Shown here piece by piece: positions 53,978-64,000 of a DNA stretch of 64,000 bases. This stretch comes from Planctomonas deserti (GTDB lineage: Bacteria > Actinomycetota > Actinomycetes > Actinomycetales > Microbacteriaceae), in contig NZ_QANL01000003.1 of assembly GCF_003067705.1 (NCBI RefSeq), forward strand, positions 186,001 through 250,000. Reading direction: 5' to 3'. A program made the translations under genes and the position numbers. The notes under the pieces are model-generated. The model was not told the DNA's origin. It searched no databases and saw only the letters and a program-made list of their open reading frames with translations. Each line of letters opens with the position of its first letter. Positions within the stretch are counted from its first letter, which is position 1.

Positions 53978-54736
53978 TCAGCGATTGCGGTCGACTCGCT
54001 CGAGCCACTGCCGGAGGAGGACGCGCAGCAGTTCCGGCTGCTCGTGCGGCAGCGCGTGTCCCGCCTCGTCGAGCACGGCAAGCGTCGACCGGGGGTAGTG
54101 GCGGAGGAGATCGGCTGTTGCGGCGTAGCCGACGGTCGAGTCGAGCTTGCCCGCCACGAGCAGGGTGGGACCCGGGTACGCCGGGCCAGGGATGTCGGTG
54201 AGCTCCCACCGCTGACTGATGCGCTCGATCGCGTCCACGTCGGCGAGGTCGACCCCGGGGGCGACGTAGCGGTCGTACCGCTCGAGCATCTCACGCGTCT
54301 GCACCACGAAGTAGCTGCGGAAGTCCTCGTTGCCTATGCTGCCGGAGCCGGCGATGGCGCGATGCCGCGGCACGTCCCGAGCGTCCGGCAGCAGCGGGCA
54401 GACGAGCGCCAGCCCGGCCACCCGTTCCGGCTGCCGCGCGGCCATCGCCCGCGCGAAGTACGCCCCCACGGAGTGGCCGACGAGCAGACGCGGCGCGCCG
54501 TTCGTGACCTCGTCCGCGAATCCGACCAGGGCGTCGAGCACGTCATCGGCGCTGCGCATGGTGTCCGGTGCGGGGGAGCGGCCCATACCGGGAAGATCGG
54601 GGTAGATCCGTCGCAGTCCTGGCACGTCGTGGAGCGCGGGCTCGAAGCACGCCTCGGTCTCGCGGTGGTCGACGTTCGCGCCATGAAGCACGAGCAGGGG
54701 CAGCCCGCTGCCGTGCTCGACGTGGTGCAGCTGCAC
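53978..54736 (-). CDS. Alpha/beta hydrolase
   Basis: A 252-residue hydrolase with LLVLHGANVDH (oxyanion region), YPDLPGMGRS, the nucleophile elbow GHSVG with Ser89, an Asp in VAGKLDSTVGY and the catalytic His in DEAGHALPHE. These are the classical landmarks of the proline-iminopeptidase / haloperoxidase-like group. The natural substrate is unknown. The start is GTG 54736, preceded by a G-rich run with GGAGG. It begins the chromosomal part right of tRNA-Ala copy 2, in convergent orientation. Confidence 0.85.
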   Translation of the reverse strand: MQLHHVEHGSGLPLLVLHGANVDHRETEACFEPALHDVPGLRRIYPDLPGMGRSPAPDTMRSADDVLDALVGFADEVTNGAPRLLVGHSVGAYFARAMAARQPERVAGLALVCPLLPDARDVPRHRAIAGSGSIGNEDFRSYFVVQTREMLERYDRYVAPGVDLADVDAIERISQRWELTDIPGPAYPGPTLLVAGKLDSTVGYAATADLLRHYPRSTLAVLDEAGHALPHEQPELLRVLLRQWLERVDRNR

Positions 54737-54890
54737 GTGCTCCCCCTCCCCCCCCGTCCCTCGTTCCCTCCCGCTCAGTATGCGACCGGCATCGGATCAC
54801 CGCCACGGGTGGGACAGCTCATACCGAGGGGTGTCCGCGGGCAGTGGCCGCGGGGGCGGGATGGACGCCCCGGTTCGTGCCTGGCGGGGG

Positions 54891-55883
54891 TCAGAGGGCA
54901 GGTGCACCCGAGGCGGCGGCGACGACCTCGTGGGGGAGGATCACCGTCCGCGCGGGCTCCGTGTCGCCGTTGATCCGCTCGATGAGCATCCGTGCCGCGG
55001 TGGTGCCCATGTCCCGCGCCGGGAGACGCACGATGCTGGTGGCGTTCGGGGTGAGCGTCGTGAAGGGGAGGTCGCCGATGACGGCGACGCCGAAGGCGGG
55101 CGGCACCCTGCCCGCCTCGGAGAGCACCTGCAGCGCGCCGACGCCCATTAGGTTGTTCGTCACCACGACGGCGTCGGGCGCCGGGTCGAGGGCGAGCAGC
55201 TCGGCCATCGCGTCCCGTCCCCCCTCCACCCGGAAGGAGGAGTATCGCAGGTGATCGTCGGGCCGCTCGAGGGAGCCAGAAGGGCTGACGACGCTCCGCC
55301 AGCCCTCCGCGCGCTCCTCGGCCGTGTCGATCTCCGCCGGGCCGGTGATGCAGGCCAGGCGCCGGTAGCCCGAATTGATCAGCGTTCTCGCCGCGGCGAC
55401 ACCGGCCGCCCGGTTGTCCAGGATGACGCTGTCGAGGTCGAACAGCGTGCTGCGGTCCACGGCGACGACGGGCCTCGACCGCGCGATGAGCTCGCTCAGG
55501 TCGGCCCGTCCGTCGGCCTCGGCGAGGATGACGCCGGCCATGTTCTCGGCGACGGCGATCTCGAGGTACCTCGCCTCCTTGCCCGGGTCCTCGTCGGTGT
55601 TGCAGAGCACGACGGAGTAGCCCGCCTCCTGCGCGACGTCCTCCACGCCCCGGGCCAGCGAGGTGAAGTACGGGTTCTCGATGTCCGGGATCACGAGGGC
55701 GATGACCTCGGCGTTCTTGCGGCGCAACGACCGGGCCGTGCGGTTGGGGGTGAAGCGCAGCTCGGCGACCGCGGCGCGCACCAGCTCGGCCTTCTCCGCG
55801 GAGACGGGAACGCCGTTGTAGACGCGGGACACGGTCGCCGGCGAGACGCCCGCGGCGGCGGCTACCTCGTAGATGGTCGCCAT
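54891..55883 (-). CDS. LacI-family transcriptional regulator
   Basis: A 330-residue repressor-type protein. The N-terminal headpiece ATIYEVAAAAGVSPATVSRV with the hinge LRFTPNRTARSLR contacts DNA. The periplasmic-binding-like core (for example VIALVIPDIENPYFTSLA) binds a sugar effector. ATG 55883 is chosen as the standard LacI start; longer upstream frames are not LacI-like. It is divergent from a GH172 glycoside hydrolase gene with a consensus LacI operator between them, so the effector is probably a furanose-type sugar. Confidence 0.93.
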   Translation of the reverse strand: MATIYEVAAAAGVSPATVSRVYNGVPVSAEKAELVRAAVAELRFTPNRTARSLRRKNAEVIALVIPDIENPYFTSLARGVEDVAQEAGYSVVLCNTDEDPGKEARYLEIAVAENMAGVILAEADGRADLSELIARSRPVVAVDRSTLFDLDSVILDNRAAGVAAARTLINSGYRRLACITGPAEIDTAEERAEGWRSVVSPSGSLERPDDHLRYSSFRVEGGRDAMAELLALDPAPDAVVVTNNLMGVGALQVLSEAGRVPPAFGVAVIGDLPFTTLTPNATSIVRLPARDMGTTAARMLIERINGDTEPARTVILPHEVVAAASGAPAL

Positions 55884-55955
55884 GCTCTCCTCGACGTGGT
55901 TTCCCGACGCGACTCGCCTCCGGGCCTGGACCCCGTGCCGGCGCGCACCGGTCGT

Positions 55956-56000
55956 TTGACACCTTCGGGGCATCACCCTACAGTGCTGAAATCGATTGCA
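55956..56000 (+). promoter_or_regulatory. Promoter and LacI operator of the GH172 gene
   Basis: The -35 TTGACA (55956-55961) and -10 TACAGT (55979-55984) have a 17-nt spacer. TGAAATCGATTGCA (55987-56000), a near-palindrome with the central CG typical of LacI operators, covers the expected start point. Binding there would block initiation. Confidence 0.8.
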
Positions 56001-56054
56001 GGCGGCGGCGTCCGGCCCGTCCCGCGAGAGCACGACGACGTGCAGGAGAGCTTC

Positions 56055-57167
56055 ATGTCCGACACCCCGTACCGCTCGGCCTCGCGTCTCCACTCGATCT
56101 CGGCGCTGCGGTCCGTGCGGACGCGCTCCATCAGCCCGGAGAACCCGGACGGCTCACCGGGCGGGGGCGGCAGGGCCGTCGAGGGCACCGGCGCCGACGC
56201 GGCCCGCGACCTCGGCCCGGGCTGGAAGATCAGTCCCAGCGTCGTGGTCGGGGCTGGAGCGACATACTACCTCGCCCGCATCGACGAGCCGGGAACGATC
56301 ACGCACGTCTGGCTCACGACGCACGCCGACGGCTGGCGCAGTCTGATCCTGCGGGCGTACTGGGACGGCGCGGCGGAGCCGGCGATCGAGGTGCCGCTCG
56401 GCGACTTCTTCTGCCAGGGCTGGGGCGTGTTCGCGCAGGTCGATTCCCAGGTCGTCGCCGTGAACCCGCACGGCGGCTTCAACTCCTACTGGCCGATGCC
56501 GTTCCGCGCCGCCGCGCGGCTCACGATCGAGAACACCGCGGATCGCGATGCCGTCGTCTACTACCAGGTGACCTACGAGACCGGCGGCGACTACGCCGGC
56601 GAGGGATACCTGCACGCGCAGTGGCGCCGCAGCAACCCGCTTCCCCTCCTCACGACGCATCCGATTCTCGGCACCGTCGAGGGCAGGGGCCACTACGTCG
56701 GCACCTACCTCGCCTGGGGCGTCCACAGCAGCGGGTGGTGGGGCGAGGGCGAGGTCCGCTTCTTCCTGGACTCCGACGAGGATCACCCCACCATCAACGG
56801 GACCGGGACCGAGGACTACTTCGGCGGCGCGTGGAACTTCGACGTGCCCGGGCAGGGCTACACGCCGTACTCGACGGCCTTCCTGGGACTGCCGCAGGTT
56901 CTCCGGCCCGACGGGCTGTACGCGAGCCAGCAGCGCTTCGGTATGTACCGCTGGCACCTGCCCGACCCCATCCACTTCGCCGAGCGGCTGCGGGTGGACA
57001 TCCAGGCGCTCGGTTGGCGGAGCGGCGGGCGCTACCTCCCGCTGCAGGACGACATCGCCTCCACGGCGTACTTCTACCTGGACAGGCCGACGGCGGCGCG
57101 TCCGCCGGCTCCGACGGCGGACGCGATGGAGATCCACACCGGCGACGGCCCCGCACCCCGGCGCTGA
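56055..57167 (+). CDS. GH172 (DUF2961) glycoside hydrolase
   Basis: A 370-residue protein of the DUF2961 family, now glycoside hydrolase family 172. Characterised members act on alpha-D-fructofuranosides (difructose dianhydride I) or arabinofuranosides. Visible family segments are AGATYYLARIDEPGTITHVW, VPLGDFFCQGWG, and the signature FFLDSDEDHPTINGTGTEDYF with its acidic residues, followed by FGMYRWHLPDP. No signal peptide is present, so it acts in the cytoplasm on imported oligosaccharide. ATG 56055 has AGGAGAG upstream. Expression should depend on the divergent LacI protein. Confidence 0.88.
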   Translation: MSDTPYRSASRLHSISALRSVRTRSISPENPDGSPGGGGRAVEGTGADAARDLGPGWKISPSVVVGAGATYYLARIDEPGTITHVWLTTHADGWRSLILRAYWDGAAEPAIEVPLGDFFCQGWGVFAQVDSQVVAVNPHGGFNSYWPMPFRAAARLTIENTADRDAVVYYQVTYETGGDYAGEGYLHAQWRRSNPLPLLTTHPILGTVEGRGHYVGTYLAWGVHSSGWWGEGEVRFFLDSDEDHPTINGTGTEDYFGGAWNFDVPGQGYTPYSTAFLGLPQVLRPDGLYASQQRFGMYRWHLPDPIHFAERLRVDIQALGWRSGGRYLPLQDDIASTAYFYLDRPTAARPPAPTADAMEIHTGDGPAPRR

Positions 57168-57176
57168 TCCGGGCGG

Positions 57177-57199
57177 GCCCGGGCGACGGTCGCCCGGGC
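57177..57199. terminator. Bidirectional terminator between GH172 gene and argG
   Basis: GCCCGGGCGA (57177-57186) pairs with TCGCCCGGGC (57190-57199) around CGG, in the 45-bp gap between two convergent genes. Confidence 0.75.
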
Positions 57200-57212
57200 A
57201 TCCGCCGAGGGA

Positions 57213-59889
<2,677 letters not shown>

Positions 59890-59895
59890 CCCCCC

Positions 59896-59901
59896 AGCGT
59901 A
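59896..59901 (-). promoter_or_regulatory. -10 candidate of the ATPase gene
   Basis: TACGCT on the minus strand, then GGGGGG, then ATG 59889. The G run could instead act as a ribosome site, so leaderless status is uncertain. Confidence 0.45.
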
Positions 59902-60034
59902 GGCAGCGCCCCTGACACTCCTGCCACTCCTGACGTCGCGGTGCCGCGCGGCGCGCGCTTGGGGAGTGGCGGCGGCGCGCTCGGAGCCTGTACGTTTCCA
60001 CCACACGCGTCCCGCGCGAACGAGAGGCAGACGA

Positions 60035-60256
60035 ATGACCACGCTGTTCCCCGAGCTCGACGCCATCGCCACCGGTACGACTCTCGCCGGTGCCCGCTAT
60101 GCGGAGCTGCTCGCTGCCGCAGCCAGCAGCAACGCCGCGGAGTCGCAGCGGGCCGCCGAGCAGCTCGTGGCGGACAACGAGTGGCCGACCGTCGAGGTCG
60201 CGCTGTCCCAGGCCCGCCTGTACCGGTCCCAGCAGGAGGCCAACCAGCAGCAGTGA
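60035..60256 (+). CDS. Small helical hypothetical protein
   Basis: A 73-residue, Ala/Glu/Gln-rich, probably all-helical soluble protein (YAELLAAAASSNAAESQR; ending in a Gln-rich tail). GAGAGG lies upstream of ATG 60035. It is divergent from the ATPase gene. No family is recognised. Confidence 0.5.
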   Translation: MTTLFPELDAIATGTTLAGARYAELLAAAASSNAAESQRAAEQLVADNEWPTVEVALSQARLYRSQQEANQQQ

Positions 60257-60286
60257 GCGCCGCGGGCGGGCCGGATCCGCCTCCGG

Positions 60287-60676
60287 CTAGGCCCCTGGCC
60301 CGTTCCCTGGGGAACCCGGATCGGTGTCCGTGCCGCTCCGGCGACCGTCGGCGTCGCGCGGGGCAGCCCGCCCGGTTCTGCCGTCGGCCCTCCGAGCGGC
60401 GTCACTCGTGGAATCCGGCACGTCCGGCGCAGCGCCGCGAACGCGTCGACGCTGTCGCGACGACCGGACGAAAAGCACGACGCTGAGCACGAGGAACGCG
60501 CCCGCGGCAACAGCGAGCCCCACCCGGTACGGCGACGGGGCGGCGATCGCGACGAAGAGGAAGTTGACGAACGCGAGGAACATCACGGCGACGAGGAGTC
60601 CCCAGACCAGGGGCGACTCCTGGGTGGGGCGGCGCGCGGGTCGCGGGGGAGGCGATGAGGGCCGGTTGTCGGTCAT
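60287..60676 (-). CDS. Small two-helix membrane protein
   Basis: A 129-residue protein with a Pro-rich head, two membrane helices (about 25-48 and 53-75) and a basic, disordered tail rich in Arg/Asp/Gly. ATG 60676 has GGAAGC upstream. Function unknown; convergent with the small helical gene at 60256. Confidence 0.6.
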   Translation of the reverse strand: MTDNRPSSPPPRPARRPTQESPLVWGLLVAVMFLAFVNFLFVAIAAPSPYRVGLAVAAGAFLVLSVVLFVRSSRQRRRVRGAAPDVPDSTSDAARRADGRTGRAAPRDADGRRSGTDTDPGSPGNGPGA

Positions 60677-60805
60677 GAGGGAAGCTTCCGTTCTGCTGAT
60701 CCGAGGGTACCGCCCGTGCGCCGCCCGGCCGAGGGGAGGGGCCGCCGGGTGCGGCCAGGGCCGACTTGGGGACGTGCGGGCGTGAGGAACGAGAAGGGGA
60801 ACGGG

Positions 60806-62218
60806 ATGGACCTGCACGAGTACGCGAGCCACGACGCGACGGGACTCCGCCAGCTCATCGCGGCCGGGGAGGTCACGGCCGCGGAGGTGGAGGCCGCGGC
60901 GCGGTCGGCCATCGAGGGCGTGAACGGCGACCTCAACGCGCTCGCCCGGCCGCTGTTCGATCCCGCGCTCACCGCGGACCCGCGCGGTCCCCTCGCGGGG
61001 GTGCCGTTCCTCATCAAGGACAGCGGGCCCTTCGCCCGGGGTGTCCCGTTCGCCCTCGGCAGCCGCGCCGTCCGCGGTGCGGTCACCACGGTCGACCACG
61101 ATCTCATGGCGCGGTTCCGGGCGGCCGGCCTCGTCGCCCTCGGTCAGACCACCGCGCCGGAGCTCGGCTTCAGCTTCGTGACCGAGCCGCTGCGCACGGG
61201 GCCGACCCGCAATCCGTGGGACCTCGCGCGCGGCGTCGGCGGATCGAGCGGAGGCTCGGCCGCTCTCGTCGCGGCCGGGGCCGTGCCGGTCGCGCACGGC
61301 AACGACGGGGCGGGGTCGCTGCGGGTGCCCGCGTCCGCCTGCGGGGTCGTCGGGCTCAAGCCGGGCCGGGGTCGCACGCCGAGCGGGCCGCTGGCGGGCG
61401 AGGCGGGATTCGGGCTGACGATCGAATTCGCCCTGACCCGGACCGTCCGGGATGCGGCGGCGCTGCTCGACGCGGTCGGCGCGCCGCCGGTCGGCGACAA
61501 GTACGTCGCCGCGGCCCCGGCCCGCCCCTATCGCGACGCGCTCCGGACGGACCCCGGACGGCTGCGGGTCGCCCTGATGCACGCCGCGTGGTCCGGCGCG
61601 GCCGTCGACCCCCAGGTCGTGGCGGCGACGGTGCGCGCGGCCGAGACGCTCGAGTGGATCGGGCACACCGTCGTCGAGGCCGCCCCGCGCATCGAGGCGG
61701 AGGACGTGGTCGAGGCTCAGATGCTCAACGTCTACGCCACCGGCGGGGCCATGCTCCGCGCACCGCGCCAACCCGACCCCGCGTTGTTCGAGGCGGTCTC
61801 CCGCGAGGTCCTCCGCGAGGTCGCCGCCGCGCGGGCTCTCGACGTGCTGGCCGCCGTCGACGCGCAGAACCGGGTGACCCGGCCCATCGGGCTGTTCCTC
61901 GCCGAGCACGACCTGCTGGTCACCCCGACGCTCGGCCGGCTCCCGCTCCCGCACGGCGCGCTCGACCAGGACGTCGAGGGTCTGAGCGCACGGGACTGGC
62001 TGCGGCGCATCCTGGAGGTCGGACCGTTCACCGCGCCCTTCAACGTCTCGGGTCACCCGGCGATCGGCCTGCCGCTCGGGCAGAGCAGGGAGGGCCTGCC
62101 CATCGGCGTGCAGCTCGTGGCCGCGGTCGGCCGCGAGGACCTGCTGCTTCAGGTCGCCGCGCAGCTGGAGGAGGCCCTGCCCTGGCGGGACCGCCAGCCC
62201 CCCGTGTACGCCGGGTGA
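60806..62218 (+). CDS. Amidase-signature family hydrolase
   Basis: A 470-residue enzyme with the Ser-cisSer-Lys triad: Lys71 in PFLIKDSG, Ser147 in GGSSGGSAA and nucleophile Ser171 in [13 protein letters not shown]. The late [10 protein letters not shown] segment is also typical. It hydrolyses an amide, possibly aryl or alkyl; substrate unknown. ATG 60806 is preceded by GAGAAGGGG; an upstream in-frame extension is low complexity. It stands between divergent and downstream unrelated genes. Confidence 0.9.
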   Translation: MDLHEYASHDATGLRQLIAAGEVTAAEVEAAARSAIEGVNGDLNALARPLFDPALTADPRGPLAGVPFLIKDSGPFARGVPFALGSRAVRGAVTTVDHDLMARFRAAGLVALGQTTAPELGFSFVTEPLRTGPTRNPWDLARGVGGSSGGSAALVAAGAVPVAHGNDGAGSLRVPASACGVVGLKPGRGRTPSGPLAGEAGFGLTIEFALTRTVRDAAALLDAVGAPPVGDKYVAAAPARPYRDALRTDPGRLRVALMHAAWSGAAVDPQVVAATVRAAETLEWIGHTVVEAAPRIEAEDVVEAQMLNVYATGGAMLRAPRQPDPALFEAVSREVLREVAAARALDVLAAVDAQNRVTRPIGLFLAEHDLLVTPTLGRLPLPHGALDQDVEGLSARDWLRRILEVGPFTAPFNVSGHPAIGLPLGQSREGLPIGVQLVAAVGREDLLLQVAAQLEEALPWRDRQPPVYAG

Positions 62219-62244
62219 CGGCCGGCGGCGCTGCGCACGCCTCC

Positions 62245-62250
62245 TAGGCT
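62245..62250 (+). promoter_or_regulatory. -10 element of leaderless APH-type gene
   Basis: TAGGCT is followed by 6 nt and GTG 62257. Confidence 0.6.
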
Positions 62251-62256
62251 GGCGCG

Positions 62257-63204
62257 GTGACCACGACGCGGCGAGACGCCGACCTCGCCCGCCGCATCGC
62301 CGCGCGCCACGGGGTCGATCCGGCAACGGTGTCGGCCGCGGCGTCCGGCCGGGTGAATGCGGTACACCTCGCGGGTTCCGGGGACAGGCGGGTGGTGATC
62401 CGCTTCGCGCTCGACCCCGCGCGCCCCGACGAGTTCGAGGTGGAGCAGTGGTGCCAGGAGCGGGCGGGAGAGGCTGGCATCGCCGTCGCGTCCCCCCTCG
62501 CGCGAGGCGTGCTCGAGGGCGTGCCGTACTCGATCCAGGAGTTCGTGCCCGGCATGCCGGGCACGGCGCTTCCCGCGGCCGACGCGTGGGAACGCCTCGG
62601 CCGATCGGCCGCCGCGGTGTCCCGCATCGTGCCCGGCGACGACGCGCCTGGGGGGCTGTTCTCCCGCTTCGGGCGCGACCTGCCGAACGCCTGGCGCGCC
62701 CACCTCGACTACAACATCGGCGCGCTGGGCGAGGACGACCCGCTGATCGCCCTGGGCGTTTACGCGGTCTCGCAGGCACCGGCCCTCGCGGCGGCGATCG
62801 GCGGGCTGCGGGACGAGCGGCTGACGTTCGGCCTCAGTCACGGCGACCTCGCGCCGCGCAACCTGATCGTGCGGGACGACGGCGAAGGGGTGCTCATCGA
62901 CTGGGGCGGCGCGTCGGCCGGCCCGGCGCCCTGGACCGACCTGGAGACGGTCTACCGCTGGCACCTCGCGGACCTGCCCGAGGGCTTCGAGGCCCCGGTC
63001 ACCGCGGGGGACGTGACGGCCTTCGCGCGCGGCTGCGGCGTCGACCTCGCCACCGTCACCCCGCTGCTCGAGACGCTCGTGCTGCTCCACGCGCTCGACC
63101 TGGCGCGCTGGGCGATGGACGTGCGGCCGGACCTGCTGCCCCACTACGCCGCCGGCGCGGCGCGAGCGGTCCGTCGCTTCCGTCCGGCGTCTCAGCCGGC
63201 GTAG
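62257..63204 (+). CDS. Aminoglycoside phosphotransferase (APH)-fold kinase
   Basis: A 315-residue small-molecule kinase. The catalytic loop SHGDLAPRNLIV (His195, Asp197) and the metal-binding IDWGGA (Asp215) are intact, with an N-lobe strand RVVIRFAL. The natural substrate is unknown; it need not be an antibiotic. GTG 62257 fits the leaderless pattern. Its end overlaps the convergent alpha-amylase gene by 13 bp. Confidence 0.85.
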   Translation: MTTTRRDADLARRIAARHGVDPATVSAAASGRVNAVHLAGSGDRRVVIRFALDPARPDEFEVEQWCQERAGEAGIAVASPLARGVLEGVPYSIQEFVPGMPGTALPAADAWERLGRSAAAVSRIVPGDDAPGGLFSRFGRDLPNAWRAHLDYNIGALGEDDPLIALGVYAVSQAPALAAAIGGLRDERLTFGLSHGDLAPRNLIVRDDGEGVLIDWGGASAGPAPWTDLETVYRWHLADLPEGFEAPVTAGDVTAFARGCGVDLATVTPLLETLVLLHALDLARWAMDVRPDLLPHYAAGAARAVRRFRPASQPA

Positions 63205-64000
63205 ACCGCCCAGCCGCGCGGGGGCACCGTCGACCCGAAGTCGCCACCCGTGCTCGACACGTCGACGGTGAGCCCGCCGACGCGGGGCGCGGGCACCGGG
63301 GTCCCTCCGAGGTTCAGCGCGAGGACGACCCGACCGGCGCCGCCCCGCTCGGTGAGGACGATCGTGCTGCTCTCGTTCGCGAGGTCCTCCACCCGCACCT
63401 CCGCGCGGGTCAACCACGGGTGCCGCCTGCGGAGGCCGATGAGGCGGCGGTGCAGGTCGAGCAGGCCCTCGCCCTCGGCGGACAAATCCGTCGGCGCGGC
63501 CGGGTAGGCCGGACGCACGGCGTCGTCACCGCCCGCCCGGTCCTCCTTCACGCCGCGCAGGCCGCGCTCGTCGCCGTAGTAGACGCTCGGGATGCCGGGC
63601 AGCACGAACAGCAGCGCGAGCGCGGCCGGGAGCGTGTCAGCAGGGAGCGTCGACGCGATGCGGGTCACGTCGTGGTTGCCGACGAAGGTGTACGGCACGA
63701 GGCGCGAGAGCAACTCCGAGTGGCGGCGCAGCGTCCACTCGAGCTCGAACAGGTTGCGGTCGCGCAGCGAGCTCCACACCGACTTCCAGAGCTCGTACTG
63801 CGTCACGGAGTCCAGCCCGGACCGCTCGACGTAGTGCGCGTAGTCGCCGTGGATCATCTCGCCGAGGAACCACGCGTCCGGGTGCCGCTCGCGCACGCGG
63901 GGGAGCACGCGGCGCCAGAACTCGGGCGGCACCGCGTACGCCGCGTCCAGGCGCCAGCCCGCCGCGCCACGGTCGAGCCAGTGCATCATCACGTCGGCGA
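63192..64000 (-). CDS. GH13 alpha-amylase family protein (partial, 5' end missing)
   Basis: About 269 C-terminal residues are in the window; the gene continues beyond base 64000. The (beta/alpha)8-barrel catalytic residues are visible: nucleophile Asp in GWRLDAAY, acid/base Glu in FLGEMIHGD, and transition-state Asp in FVGNHDVTRI. A YYGDERGLRG segment follows, and the C-terminal beta domain ends at WAVYAG. It degrades alpha-glucans or related oligosaccharides. The specific activity and any signal peptide cannot be judged without the N-terminus. Confidence 0.88.
   Translation of the reverse strand, partial: ADVMMHWLDRGAAGWRLDAAYAVPPEFWRRVLPRVRERHPDAWFLGEMIHGDYAHYVERSGLDSVTQYELWKSVWSSLRDRNLFELEWTLRRHSELLSRLVPYTFVGNHDVTRIASTLPADTLPAALALLFVLPGIPSVYYGDERGLRGVKEDRAGGDDAVRPAYPAAPTDLSAEGEGLLDLHRRLIGLRRRHPWLTRAEVRVEDLANESSTIVLTERGGAGRVVLALNLGGTPVPAPRVGGLTVDVSSTGGDFGSTVPPRGWAVYAG

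Noticed and set aside
60287-62779. An 830-codon minus-strand frame covering the amidase region
   Set aside because: Only its last 129 codons resemble a real small membrane protein with its own start; the rest is shadow of the amidase gene.
62257-63204. Aminoglycoside resistance gene
   Set aside because: The APH fold is clear, but this family acts on many metabolites; nothing in the context points to antibiotic resistance.

Overview
The window is a 64-kb stretch of a high-GC actinobacterial chromosome, most likely a member of the Microbacteriaceae. The clues are the gene order tig, clpP1, clpP2, clpX and then ileS, folC, DUF4233, ndk, VKOR, rne, rplU, rpmA, obg, proB, proA, nadD, rsfS; an actinobacterial ileS T-box; a DUF222/HNH gene; dispersed copies of a short GGTCCCTGAGCCTGTCGAAGG-like repeat; and a DUF7882-type small gene. 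Many genes not preceded by a Shine-Dalgarno sequence have a TANNNT hexamer 6-7 nt before the start codon, which points to widespread leaderless transcription.

Layout. 1-2113: tail of a galactose-oxidase-like gene, a P-loop kinase, a membrane protein, and divergent tRNA-Gly and tRNA-Pro. 2178-8818: protein quality control (trigger factor, ClpP1P2, ClpX), interrupted by an HNH gene flanked by repeats. 8895-16776: PLP enzyme, M3 peptidase, methyltransferase, archaeal-type ValRS and a small kinase. 16791-22824: peptide-type ABC transporter operon with a divergent TetR regulator and a clear palindromic operator. 22897-41683: M23-like protein, then the conserved block T-box/ileS (type 2) to folC, ndk, rne, rplU-rpmA-obg, proBA, nadD, rsfS and tRNA-Ala(GGC).

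41684-53827 is the accessory part. It lies between two identical tRNA-Ala(GGC) genes. It holds two small regulator/enzyme modules (HxlR-VOC and SDR/XRE), a lipoprotein, a ZIP transporter, an HSL-type esterase and, most notably, a six-gene leftward operon for a tryptophan-tryptophylquinone (TTQ) amine dehydrogenase: MauE, MauD, light chain MauA with all four key TTQ residues, a lipoprotein heavy chain, lipoprotein amicyanin, and a MauF/CcdA-like membrane protein. No MauG di-haem enzyme is present in the window. The products form a logical chain: MauE/MauD (and perhaps the MauF-like protein) handle disulfides of the Cys-rich light chain, the heavy and light chains oxidise an amine outside the membrane, and the membrane-anchored amicyanin carries electrons to the respiratory chain. 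The operon is followed by small Microbacteriaceae-type genes, two of them tandem paralogues and one a DUF7882 pseudogene.

53828-64000: second tRNA-Ala, an alpha/beta hydrolase, a LacI regulator divergent from a GH172 (DUF2961) glycoside hydrolase with an excellent promoter/operator, argG, a lone RecF/OLD-like ATPase, two small hypotheticals, an amidase, an APH-type kinase and the 3' part of a GH13 alpha-amylase that runs off the right edge. All calls are by reading the sequence; none was checked by database search.
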